From CAWBRT01 sp963832785 (GTDB lineage: Bacteria; Acidobacteriota; Terriglobia; Terriglobales; Acidobacteriaceae): 64,000 nt of DNA. This document shows positions 18,664 to 27,049 of this stretch, piece after piece (the first letter of the stretch is position 1; the number at the start of each line of letters is the position of its first letter). Both the position numbers and the translations under genes were made by a program. The notes under the pieces were generated by a model. It searched no databases and was not told the DNA's origin. It worked only from the letters and a program-made list of their open reading frames with translations. The stretch is taken from positions 186,001 to 250,000 of the forward strand of contig CAWHVF010000009.1 in assembly GCA_963832785.1 (NCBI GenBank). The letters are read 5' to 3'.

Positions 18664-18912
18664 TCAGGCCTGGGTGCCTTCCGCCTTGGGCGGCAACGTA
18701 ATGTACGACCCTCCGATATAGCTGTAGATGCAGCGGCCGGAGTCGATCAGGATGCGAATGGCGTGTTTGCAAAGGTCTTTCGAGCAGGCATCTCCATACT
18801 TGGCAATCATGGCCTTGGTCACGTCGCCCGGCTTGAGATTTTTCTTGCCATAGGCTTCGGAGATGACCTTGAACATCTCTTCGGCAACTACTTCCGGTGT
18901 AAGCTCAGTCAT
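18664..18912 (-). CDS. dsrD: Dissimilatory sulfite reductase-associated protein DsrD
   Basis: Small winged-helix protein of 82 residues, matching the family size of about 78. It contains EEMFKVISEAYGKKNLKPGDVTKAM, KDLCKHAIRILIDSGRCIY and YIGGSYITLP, the conserved core seen in sulfate and sulfite reducers. DsrD is an allosteric activator of DsrAB in sulfate reducers (established) and is generally a marker for the reductive direction. Here it is 14 kb from dsrAB but in the same strand cluster, 10 bases before dsrN. Confidence 0.93.
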   Translation of the reverse strand: MTELTPEVVAEEMFKVISEAYGKKNLKPGDVTKAMIAKYGDACSKDLCKHAIRILIDSGRCIYSYIGGSYITLPPKAEGTQA

Positions 18913-18974
18913 TTATAAGTCCTCTCTAATTTGGTGTCCGCGGCAAGCGCCGTTATTTGCGCTGGCGGGACTGT

Positions 18975-20690
18975 TCAGCGAGCCGCCGCCGCTTCTGCGG
19001 CTAGCGCCTCGCGCGAAGAAGAATCAGCACCCTCGCTTATTATCAACATTCCGGCGCCGGCCAGCGGGTTGGAACTGGTGTGCAAGCCCGCCTTCGCCAG
19101 CAGGGCCGAAACCCTTTCCACCGACCACTCGGCGCTGTTGCCGTTGGTAACGCGCCGCGCCAGCCTGGCCAGGGCCACCTCGGGGGCGACGCTGGCTCCC
19201 ACAGACAGCAGGTCGTCCTGCACGATCAGCACTCCGCCGGGATTAAGTTGGCCGGCGGCGCGGGAGACAACCGCTTCGCACTCCTCGCGTGTGGCTGATC
19301 CCAGCAGCCCGGAAATTATCACCGCGTCGAAGCGCTCGGCCGGCAGCGCCTCGCCCAGGGCGGGGTTGACGCCCGTCAGGCGCACGTGCGGCCAGCGGCT
19401 GGCAATCAGCCCGGCGTAGGCGTCTGCGCCCCAGCCGGCCAGCAAGACGGTTTGGCGTGCGCTCAAATCGAGGCGGTCGAGCACGGCGGGAGCGGCATAG
19501 CGAGCCAGCGCCTCGCAGGCGTGATAGTGCAGCGCGGCATGGTCGGGACGTCGCGTCTTCTGCCCGGTGGTGGCAAAGCGGTCCAGGGCGGTGGCGTCGC
19601 AGCTCTCTCCCACCTCGTACATCAGCGCCGGCACCAGCGATTGGGGCGAGTTTCGCCGCAGGTAGAGCGAGGCCAGCTCCAGGTTGCGATAGCCGTCAGG
19701 ACGCGCTTCCAGCAGCCCGAGCGCAACCAGCGTTTGCAGCACCTCGTTCAACGCCTCGGGATTGGCGTGAATCTGCGTGGCCAGGTTGCACACGGTCTTG
19801 GGATGCTCCAGCGCTTCAAAAACGCCGGCGGAAATGGCCCAGCCGAGCAGTTGACTGCCCACTCCGGCGGTAGCCAGGCGGAACAGCTCCTGCGGCGAAG
19901 GACCGGGACTGAAGCGCGCGTCCGAGGCGCCCTGGCGCTGCAATTCCCGCTTGGCCTGCTTGAGCCGCTCGCGCATCTTCACTACTTCGCCGATAACCAG
20001 GGTCGCGGGCGCCTTTACGCCTTGCAGCCTGGCCTCTTCGACGATGGTCTCCAGGGTGCCGGTCACCACCTGCTCATCATGCCAGTAGGCCATCTGGATG
20101 ATCGCCGCCGGCGTCTTGGGATCGCGGCCCTCGGCTATCAGCCGGGCGGCGATCTGTCCGATGGCGTGCACCCCCATCAGGAAAACCAGGGTGGGAATTT
20201 TGCTGAGCGCGGCGAAGTCGACTTCGTCTCGTTCGCCACTGCAGAAATGGCCGGTTACGATGGCCACTGCCGACGAGGCTTCACGATGCGTCACCGGAAT
20301 GCCGGCGCTGAGCGGCGCGGAAAGGGCGGAGGAAATTCCGGGAATCACGTCGAAGCTGATGCCATGCGCGGCCAGGTACTCGGCTTCCTCGCCGCCGCGT
20401 CCGAACAGGAAAGGATCGCCGCCCTTGAGGCGCACCACCATCTTGCCCTCGCGCGCCTTGTGCACCAGCAGCTCGTTCACCTCGTCCTGGCGCGAGTCGT
20501 GGCGACCCACCGGCTTGCCCATGTAAATGCGCTCGGCAGTGGGCTTGGCCAGCGCCAGCACATCTTCCTGAATCAACCGGTCGTAAATGACGACGTCGGC
20601 GGCCTTGATCAGGTTCGCCGCCTTGATCGTCAGCAGCTCCGGATGTCCGGGACCCGCGCCGACCAGATAAACCTTACCTGTATTCTCCAT
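18975..20690 (-). CDS. Uroporphyrinogen-III C-methyltransferase fused to a second SAM methyltransferase
   Basis: Residues 1 to about 250 form a complete SUMT/CobA domain: VYLVGAGPGHPELLTIKA, VIYDRLIQ, VVRLKGGDPFLFGRGGEEAEYL, PGISSALSAPLSAGIPVTHR. It makes precorrin-2, the sirohaem precursor. From about residue 275 the protein continues with a winged-helix dimerisation-like part (VCNLATQIHANPEALNEVLQTLVALGLLEA) and a Rossmann SAM-binding part (LLAGWGADAYAGLIASRWP), like small-molecule O-methyltransferases. The total is 571 residues versus about 250-280 for plain CobA. ATG 20690 is chosen because the SUMT domain starts there. The role of the second half is unknown. Confidence 0.87.
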   Translation of the reverse strand: MENTGKVYLVGAGPGHPELLTIKAANLIKAADVVIYDRLIQEDVLALAKPTAERIYMGKPVGRHDSRQDEVNELLVHKAREGKMVVRLKGGDPFLFGRGGEEAEYLAAHGISFDVIPGISSALSAPLSAGIPVTHREASSAVAIVTGHFCSGERDEVDFAALSKIPTLVFLMGVHAIGQIAARLIAEGRDPKTPAAIIQMAYWHDEQVVTGTLETIVEEARLQGVKAPATLVIGEVVKMRERLKQAKRELQRQGASDARFSPGPSPQELFRLATAGVGSQLLGWAISAGVFEALEHPKTVCNLATQIHANPEALNEVLQTLVALGLLEARPDGYRNLELASLYLRRNSPQSLVPALMYEVGESCDATALDRFATTGQKTRRPDHAALHYHACEALARYAAPAVLDRLDLSARQTVLLAGWGADAYAGLIASRWPHVRLTGVNPALGEALPAERFDAVIISGLLGSATREECEAVVSRAAGQLNPGGVLIVQDDLLSVGASVAPEVALARLARRVTNGNSAEWSVERVSALLAKAGLHTSSNPLAGAGMLIISEGADSSSREALAAEAAAAR

Positions 20691-21005
20691 CACAACTACA
20701 CCACTCCAATCCCCATCATACGCAATCGAAGCGCTGCCTGGGGCCTTGCGCGCGGGCTGCCGGGCCAAACCAATTGTGACCACGGCATCCGCGAAGCTGC
20801 ATCGCGGCTAATGCCTGGTGCGCGCCCGCAGCCAGGCGAATCCCGCGTCCTTTCTTTGTAGAAGTCCTACAGAAGGCGCACCCCGCTTGAGAAAAACCGT
20901 TGCCGGGCAAAACTAAAACGGCTCTAAATCGAACCGCACTAATCGCGTATTGCTCGAGGCTCTGCCCCCGGCAAGCGCGAGCATGCGCCTGCCGGGGACT
21001 CCGGC
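20691..21005. other. Intergenic gap within the dsr cluster
   Basis: 315 bases between the small membrane protein gene and the methyltransferase fusion. No conserved protein is seen on either strand. The gap is large enough to hold a separate promoter for the siroamide/dsrD/dsrN/dsrMK2 section. No clear -35/-10 pair or riboswitch was recognised. Confidence 0.4.
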
Positions 21006-21164
21006 CTAGATATGCGTAATCACCACCAGGATCACCAGCAGAACGACGCCGGTGAAAAAGGTGTACCAGATCAGCTTTCGTTCCACGCTGTCGATGGGTT
21101 CATACTCCATCTTCTTGAGTTCTTCAGCGAAACGCGGCTGCGGAGCTTTTGTCGGAGTTGCCAT
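21006..21164 (-). CDS. 52-residue single-span membrane protein
   Basis: A small gene whose product begins MATPTKAPQPRFAEELKKME, continues with a short acidic/basic stretch and ends in one hydrophobic helix (about residues 32-50, WYTFFTGVVLLVILVVI) and HI. Its ATG is 8 bases after the transporter stop, so they are almost certainly cotranscribed. I recognise no family. Position and topology suggest a small accessory or stabilising subunit of the transporter upstream or of a membrane complex of the dsr locus. This is inference. Confidence 0.7.
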   Translation of the reverse strand: MATPTKAPQPRFAEELKKMEYEPIDSVERKLIWYTFFTGVVLLVILVVITHI

Positions 21165-21172
21165 AGTTCACC

Positions 21173-22678
21173 TCACTTCATTAGCGGCGGTGTCATTCCA
21201 TGGAAGAAGATCCAGGAAATGCCCAGGCCGATCCAGATGATGTAGCCAAACAAGCAAAGCACGTAAACGGCTGCCAGCTTGCCGATGCCCTCCTCCCACA
21301 GCTTGCGGAAGTTGGACATTACGCCGATGCTGAAGAAGGTCATCACGAAGAAGATTCCACGGAAGATGTTGGCCTCTCCCATGGCTGCATTCACCTTGCC
21401 GAGCGCGCCCGGCACCATCATTCCCACGAGCAGTATTAAAAGGAAGGTGGCGACATAGCCGAGCACGAACTTGGGGAAGCGCTGCCAGATTTCAATAGCC
21501 TTTACGCCGTTGCCTCCATTCTTGCGCTCGAATTTGGCCGACCAAACCCAGGCCAGCACGAATGCCCAGACGCCGATGAAGATGTCGATGAACACCTTGA
21601 TCGTGGAACTGGTGGCCAAGATCCAGCCTGCCTGCCAATTGATGCCGGCCCCCGCTGCCTTGGCGCGTATCAGGGAATCGACAATGGCGCCGCTGGCGAC
21701 AGCCGCACCGTCGGTTTTGACCGCCAGGCCCATCCAGGCGCCAGCCACTAATGGCTGTCCCGACAGGAAGTGCTGGGCCGCGAACGGCAGAATCAGCAGT
21801 TCGACTACGGAGAAGATCACCACTAGCGAGGAGACCATGATGGGAACCACCGGACGCGCGCGGATGGCGCCGCCGGTGGCGATGGCCGCCGAAACACCGC
21901 AGATCGAGATGCCGGACGCCAGTGGCGCCGCCCACTCGCGGTTGAACTTGAAGTACTTGCGCGAGATGAAATAGACCAGCGGCCAGTAGATCAGGTATGC
22001 CTCAACGATGGCGCAAATGCCGCGGAATATCATCGAGGTCGCCAGTTGCCGCTGGCTCAGGGCGGCGATGCCCAGGAATCCGCCCAGGATCACGATCGCC
22101 GTCTTGATGTACAGCTCGGGACGGATCGCTTCCTTGATCTTCTCCGCCACGCCGGGCAGGAAGTTACCTATGAACAGGCCGACGAGCAGGGCAATGATGA
22201 ACCCGGATTCGTTGGTCAGGTTCAGGGACCAGGGGATCTTAAATCCGGCACGCTTATCCGGCGTGGCCGCAATGTAGGCCCAACTGCCCAGTATCCAGCA
22301 GGCGTAGCTGAGGGCAAAAACCACCGTAAACCCGCCGGCAAACTTCTTCGCGTCGGCTCCCAGGCGCTTCACGCCCACCAGCAGAATTACCATCATGAAC
22401 AGATAGGTTGCGATCAGGGAAATCAGGGCGGGAAGGCCTGCGTAAGCTTTGGAGGCGGGATGGAGGGCCTTGCCGAAATCCGTCCACACCGCCGTGGTAA
22501 TGCTCCAGCCCAGCAAGTCCATGCCGAACAGGAGAGTGAGTGAAAGTACAAAAACGAATAAGCCAAGGCACAGCGACAGCCAGTCTTCGTTGAATCGCGA
22601 CGCCGAGACACTCGGCGGCGCGCCCACCGTTCGCGGCGGCGCTGCGGGCTTTACCGCTTCTTTTGTATCAATAGCCAT
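21173..22678 (-). CDS. YeiH/UPF0324-type putative sulfate/sulfite exporter family transporter
   Basis: Polytopic membrane protein of the YeiH family (putative sulfate exporter family). The diagnostic stretch ASGISICGVSAAIATGGAIR and following VPIMVSSLVVIFSVVELLILP match the family core, and the C-terminus has FFSIGVMSNFRKLWEEG. It is 501 residues, much longer than the usual about 350, with extra N-terminal hydrophobic segments and loop insertions. It lies between dsrP and the sirohaem methyltransferase, so it may move sulfite, sulfate or a related anion. The direction and substrate are not proven. Confidence 0.82.
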   Translation of the reverse strand: MAIDTKEAVKPAAPPRTVGAPPSVSASRFNEDWLSLCLGLFVFVLSLTLLFGMDLLGWSITTAVWTDFGKALHPASKAYAGLPALISLIATYLFMMVILLVGVKRLGADAKKFAGGFTVVFALSYACWILGSWAYIAATPDKRAGFKIPWSLNLTNESGFIIALLVGLFIGNFLPGVAEKIKEAIRPELYIKTAIVILGGFLGIAALSQRQLATSMIFRGICAIVEAYLIYWPLVYFISRKYFKFNREWAAPLASGISICGVSAAIATGGAIRARPVVPIMVSSLVVIFSVVELLILPFAAQHFLSGQPLVAGAWMGLAVKTDGAAVASGAIVDSLIRAKAAGAGINWQAGWILATSSTIKVFIDIFIGVWAFVLAWVWSAKFERKNGGNGVKAIEIWQRFPKFVLGYVATFLLILLVGMMVPGALGKVNAAMGEANIFRGIFFVMTFFSIGVMSNFRKLWEEGIGKLAAVYVLCLFGYIIWIGLGISWIFFHGMTPPLMK

Positions 22679-22939
22679 GAATCACCTCTTTGGAAACAAC
22701 TCAAGTAGTTTTCACCAGCTACCACCGCGCTCAATCACGGTGACTACCAGCCCGCTATAAAACCAGAAGCCGGTCACGACCCGCATTCCGGCGTCCTGAG
22801 CTGTTATTCCTTTCTGATTCCGAGCTGGAGAAATCTATAGTAATCTCTCAATCTTCCCAGCCCGGAGTTACTTCCGCCCTCCCCAAAACACCTTAAAAAG
22901 ACCTTCAGAACCGCTTAATACCCTTAGCCTCCGCGCAGC

Positions 22940-24097
22940 CTATGCCTGCTCCTGCACGGATATCGCGATTTTGTAGAGCACGGTAATCATCAGGGCTCCC
23001 ATCGCCCAGATGCCCACGGCGACTGTCCACTCCGGCAGGCTGGGAGAGTAGCGAGTGGCCTCGCCCAGCGGCGAAGGCACGAAGCCTCCCAGCAGCAGGG
23101 CAAAGCCCTTGTCCAGCCACAGCGAAAGAAATACCAGTCCACAGGCCAGCGGCAGCAGGCACGAGTTTGTGCGATAACGTGGCGTCACCAACAGAACCAG
23201 CGCCACCGCGGCCATCACCAGCGAGATCCACATCACCGGCACCAGTTGGTTGTTGCCTTCAAGCCCGAAGAGGAGCAACTGGAAATGCTCCACGTGCTCC
23301 GGAATGCCGCTGTAGAAAGCGGTGAACAGCTCCATCAGGATGAAGAACACATTGACAACCATGAAATAGGTGAGGATCAACGAGAGCTTGTTCACCACTT
23401 CCGCGCCAGCATCGAAAACCTTCAGCTTGCGCAGCACGAGCAGCACGATGATCAGCACCGCCGGCCCGGTGGAAAAGGCCGAGACCAGGAAGCGCGGCGC
23501 CATCATCGGCGTCAGCCAGAACGACCGCCCCGCAAGGCCGCTCAAAATGAAAGCGGTTACCGTGTGAATGCTGATGGCCCACGGTATGGAGAGCATAATC
23601 ACCGGCTTGATCCACTTCGGCGGCGGCACGCCCTCATTCTTGGCGCTGAGCAGCGTTACGGTGATGATGGCGTTCAGCAGCACGTAGCCGTTGAGCACCA
23701 GGATGTCCCAGAAGATCAGCGAATTGGGGTGCGGGTAGAAAAGGACGTTCAGCACCCGTATCGGCTGGCCCATGCTGGCCAGGATGAACAGCATGGCCAC
23801 GATCACCGAAACCATGCCGAGAATCTCGCCCAGTACGGTGGTCTTGCCGAAGGCCTTCCAGTCGTGAAGGTAGTACGGCAGAACCACCACCACCGCCGAA
23901 GCTCCCAGGCCCACGAAAAACACAAATTGGGCGATATACAGGCCCCAGGGAACATCATGGTTCAGCCCGGTTACCCCCAACCCTACCATCGCTTGCCGAA
24001 GATAGGCCAGAAAGCCGACGCCGACAAGCACCACCAGGGTGCCGACCCAGATCCAGTATCTCCGGCTGCCGACCAGCGCTTTCTCGAACATGAACAT
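22940..24097 (-). CDS. dsrP: DsrP, NrfD-like integral membrane subunit
   Basis: Quinone-interacting membrane subunit of the DsrMKJOP complex, with about ten hydrophobic segments (for example YWIWVGTLVVLVGVGFLAYL and PWGLYIAQFVFFVGLGASAV), as in the NrfD/PsrC family. The ATG at 24097 follows a GAGG ribosome site by eight bases and gives 385 residues. It follows dsrO by ten bases, the standard gene order. It should exchange electrons between menaquinone and periplasmic DsrO/DsrJ. Confidence 0.93.
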   Translation of the reverse strand: MFMFEKALVGSRRYWIWVGTLVVLVGVGFLAYLRQAMVGLGVTGLNHDVPWGLYIAQFVFFVGLGASAVVVVLPYYLHDWKAFGKTTVLGEILGMVSVIVAMLFILASMGQPIRVLNVLFYPHPNSLIFWDILVLNGYVLLNAIITVTLLSAKNEGVPPPKWIKPVIMLSIPWAISIHTVTAFILSGLAGRSFWLTPMMAPRFLVSAFSTGPAVLIIVLLVLRKLKVFDAGAEVVNKLSLILTYFMVVNVFFILMELFTAFYSGIPEHVEHFQLLLFGLEGNNQLVPVMWISLVMAAVALVLLVTPRYRTNSCLLPLACGLVFLSLWLDKGFALLLGGFVPSPLGEATRYSPSLPEWTVAVGIWAMGALMITVLYKIAISVQEQA

Positions 24098-24107
24098 TCG
24101 CTCAACC

Positions 24108-24917
24108 TCACACCAGATAAAAGACATTGGGCTGCGTTCCCAGCTCGGGCTTGCGCCGGATGCTGAAACGCGAACCGAGCAGTTGCCGAACCTCCGAATT
24201 GGAGTCGGCCAGGTTGCCGAAAACCAGGGCCTTGTCAGGCGAAGCCTCGACGCACGCCGGCTGCTTGCCTTCGGCCAGCCGCTCGGCGCAGAAGTTGCAC
24301 TTCTCCACCACGCCCTTCGAGCGGGTGGGGAACTCCGGGTTCAACTGCTTGACGTAAGGCGCCGGCTCGAAGAAGTTGAAGCTGCGCGCCCCGTAGGGGC
24401 AGGCCACCACGCAGTACTTGCAGCCGATGCAGCGGTGCCAGTCCATCATGACGATGCCGTCCTGCTCCCGCTTCCAGGTGGCTCCGGTCGGGCAGACGTG
24501 AACGCAGGCTGGATTCTCGCAGTGGTTGCACATGACGGGAGTGGGTTTGCCGGCATAGATGCCGCGCGCGTATTCCGACGCCTCGGAGGGGAACACCTTC
24601 TCGAAGGGTTCGTCCCAAATCCAGTGCACCTCGCGGCCGGGGTCCGGAATCTGCGGGATGTTGTGGGCGGCGTTGCAGGCGGCGATGCAGCCCTCCGCGC
24701 CTCCCTGGTTCCATTTCTTAAGATCGATCACCATGCCCCAGCGGACCTTCTTGCCGAAGGCTGCGGCAACCGGGGTCCCCGGCAAGCCTGTATTTGGCTC
24801 GCCGGGGTGGAAGACCGGCGCCGTCGCCTCGCCCACCGCGCGCACCACCTTCTTGCCCGCCAGCGCCAGCAGTCCCAAGCCCGAGAGTCGGAGGAAGTCT
24901 TTGCGTGTCATTTTCAT
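24108..24917 (-). CDS. dsrO: DsrO, periplasmic 4Fe-4S ferredoxin-like subunit
   Basis: Electron-transfer subunit with four cluster-binding groups: CIAACNAAHN, CNHCENPACVHVCPTGA, CIGCKYCVVACPYGAR and CNFCAERLAEGKQPACVEASP. The start at 24917 is set by an AGGAGGA ribosome site. The N-terminus (TRKDFLRLSGLGLLALAG) looks like a twin-arginine signal, but the second arginine is lysine. RK variants can be exported, yet this is worth noting. The length of 269 residues is normal. It lies between dsrJ and dsrP. Confidence 0.93.
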   Translation of the reverse strand: MKMTRKDFLRLSGLGLLALAGKKVVRAVGEATAPVFHPGEPNTGLPGTPVAAAFGKKVRWGMVIDLKKWNQGGAEGCIAACNAAHNIPQIPDPGREVHWIWDEPFEKVFPSEASEYARGIYAGKPTPVMCNHCENPACVHVCPTGATWKREQDGIVMMDWHRCIGCKYCVVACPYGARSFNFFEPAPYVKQLNPEFPTRSKGVVEKCNFCAERLAEGKQPACVEASPDKALVFGNLADSNSEVRQLLGSRFSIRRKPELGTQPNVFYLV

Positions 24918-25339
24918 GGATTCCTCCTGCCCGCCACCAATTGCTGCCCTTGCCGGTGACAATCCCAGCAATACAGGCTGGAGACGCCGGAGTAGGCGTG
25001 GCACCGGTCGCAGAACTCTTGCCGTGCCGAAAGCAGGCTTCCCCGGCCGGCGTGGCACTCCAGGCAAGTGCGTTCCAGGCTCGCCTCGTATTCCTTTCCG
25101 TTGGGCGCATGCACCCGGCGCACGTCGTCGCGCACCACGCCCTCACGCCACTTGATGAGCAGCCGCATGTGCGACGTACGCATGTAGGCGACCGGGGCGA
25201 CGCATTCCTTAGCCGTTGTCGGCAGCTTCAACTCCGGCTGGCGGGCCTGCGTTCCCAGGGCGGCGGCATGCCAGAAAGGATAAGTAAAGAAGATCAGGAA
25301 CAGTACCATTCCGCCCGCGATCAGTACTCGCTCACGCAT
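24914..25339 (-). CDS. dsrJ: DsrJ, membrane-anchored trihaem cytochrome c
   Basis: Periplasmic cytochrome with exactly three haem c motifs, CLECH, CDRCH and CWDCH, in a 141-residue protein with one N-terminal membrane anchor (LIAGGMVLFLIFFTYPFWH). The start at 25339 overlaps the end of dsrK by eight bases, and its end overlaps dsrO by four bases. The size and haem count are as in known DsrJ of the DsrMKJOP complex. Confidence 0.93.
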   Translation of the reverse strand: MRERVLIAGGMVLFLIFFTYPFWHAAALGTQARQPELKLPTTAKECVAPVAYMRTSHMRLLIKWREGVVRDDVRRVHAPNGKEYEASLERTCLECHAGRGSLLSARQEFCDRCHAYSGVSSLYCWDCHRQGQQLVAGRRNP

Positions 25340-27049
25340 GCGCCACCTCCGCTCCGGGGCCCCCGGCAGAGGCCGCTTTTGTCTCTGCTGGGGTGACTTT
25401 GCCACCCTCGTCCGTTCCCTGGCCGGCGGTTTCCGGGCCCCCAGCAAGCCCCGCAGTTGAGCTTGCTGGGGAAGGAAGCGGCTCGCCGCGCAGGTCGGTG
25501 GTGCGCTTTTCATCCTTCATCACCAGCGCGTTTCCCAGCAACTCGTGCACCCCGGCGACCTCCACGTCTTTCACCCAGTAATCCATCAGCGACGGCAGCG
25601 TGGCCTTGTCGATGGCGCACATGCAGGCCAGCAGGTTCACCCCGTGCTTCTCCTTGACGTAGCTGCACGGCGTTGGCGCGGGGGAAGCCGCCGCGCAGGC
25701 GCATCTCCAGGTTTTCGTCCGTGCCCAGGCCGGAACCGCTGCCGCAGCAGAAGGTCTGCTCGCGGATGGTGTTCTCCGGCATCTCGTAGAAGTAATTGCA
25801 CGATTTCTTAATGATGTAGCGCGGCTCTTCCAGCAGGCCCATGGCGCGCGCCGGATTGCAGGAATCGTGATAGGTAACCTTCCAGTTGTCGTTGCGGTTG
25901 GGGTCCAGCTTGAGCTTGTTGTGGTGGAGCAGGTCGGCGGTGAACTCGGAGATGTGCACCATGCGTGGTCGCCTTGGCATTTTCGAAGCGCGTGCCCGTA
26001 ATCGGCGAGACCGGAACCTCCAGGAAATCCGCCGGGCCATTCATGGTGTCCATGTACTGGTGCAGCACCCGCCACATGTGCCCGCACTCGCCGCCCAGAA
26101 TCCATTTCACTCTCAGCCGCTTCGCTTCCTCGTAGATCTTGGCGTTCAGCCGCTTCATCATCTCGTGCGAGGTGAACAGGCCGAAGTTGCCGCCCTCGGA
26201 GGCGAAGGCGCTGACCGTGTAGTCCAGCCCGATCTCGTGGAAGAGCATCAAGTAGCCGAGCAGGGTGTAGTAGTGCGGCGTGCCGAAGTAATCGGCCGAG
26301 GGCATGATGAAGAGGATCTCCGCGCCCTTGCGGTTGATCGGACACTCGATGCGGCAGGCCGGTTATCTCCCGCAGCTCGTCGACGGCGAACTCGATGCTG
26401 TCCTTGAAGCCGTGGGGCTGGATGCCGAGATGGTTGCCCGTACGGAAGCAGTTGGCTGCCGGCTCCATCACCCAGTTGATGTTGCAGCCGAGCAGGTTCA
26501 GCAGCTCGCGGCCGATCATGGTGATCTCGGCCGTGTCGATTCCGTAGGGGCAGAACACCGAGCAGCGCCGGCATTCGGTGCACTGGTAGAAGTAGTAGAA
26601 CCACTCCTTAATGACGTCTTCGGTAAGCTCGCGTCCGCCCGCCAGCCCGCCGAAGAGGCGGCCGGTCAGGGTGAAATAGCGCCGGTAGACGGAGCGCATC
26701 GAGCTCGGCCCGCAGCACCGGCATGTTCTTGGGATCGCCCGAGCCGATGTAGAAGTGGCACTTGTCGGCGCAGGCGCCGCAGCGCACGCAGATGTCCATG
26801 AACAGGCGGAAGGAGCGGAACTTCTTCAGCCGGTCTTTCATGCCGTCGAGGATGATCCGCTTCCAATCGGGCGGCAGCTTCCAGTCGGCGTCCATGGGCT
26901 GCCACTCGCGCGGATTGGGCATGCCGAGATACTTCAGGTTCTTCGGCAGCGCGCTGTAGCAGATGACTCCCTTGCGGAACTCGACGTGCGGATCGCGCCA
27001 GTCACCCTGCGGGGCTTTCTTGTTCTATCTGGAGTAGTTTTTCCGACAT
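25332..27049 (-). pseudogene. dsrK: dsrK, broken by five single-base insertions in the given sequence
   Basis: The catalytic iron-sulfur subunit of DsrMKJOP. Conserved DsrK segments occur in order but in changing frames: start ATG 27049, VEFRKGVICYSALPKNLKYL, CVRCGACADKCHFYIGSGDP, RSVYRRYFTLTG, CTECRRCSVFCPYGID, MPSADYFGTPHYYTLL, ECGHMW, HDSCNPAR, the FCCGSGSGLG CCG loop and NLLACMCAIDK. Five extra bases at about 27004, 26700, 26351, 25963 and 25662 account for every shift. All are +1, and removing them gives an uninterrupted 570-residue protein. The first shift creates an in-frame UGA. Sequencing error, decay or recoding cannot be separated here. Confidence 0.88.

Noticed and set aside
17133..20690. 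Start of a cobalamin biosynthesis operon
   Set aside because: Only SUMT and CbiA-type genes are present, both explained by sirohaem amide needs, with dsrD between them and no other cob/cbi genes.
27004..27049. Programmed +1 frameshift as the sole explanation for dsrK
   Set aside because: Only the first of five shift sites has a stop codon in the zero frame, and the LysE-type gene has a similar insertion, so recoding is not the leading explanation.
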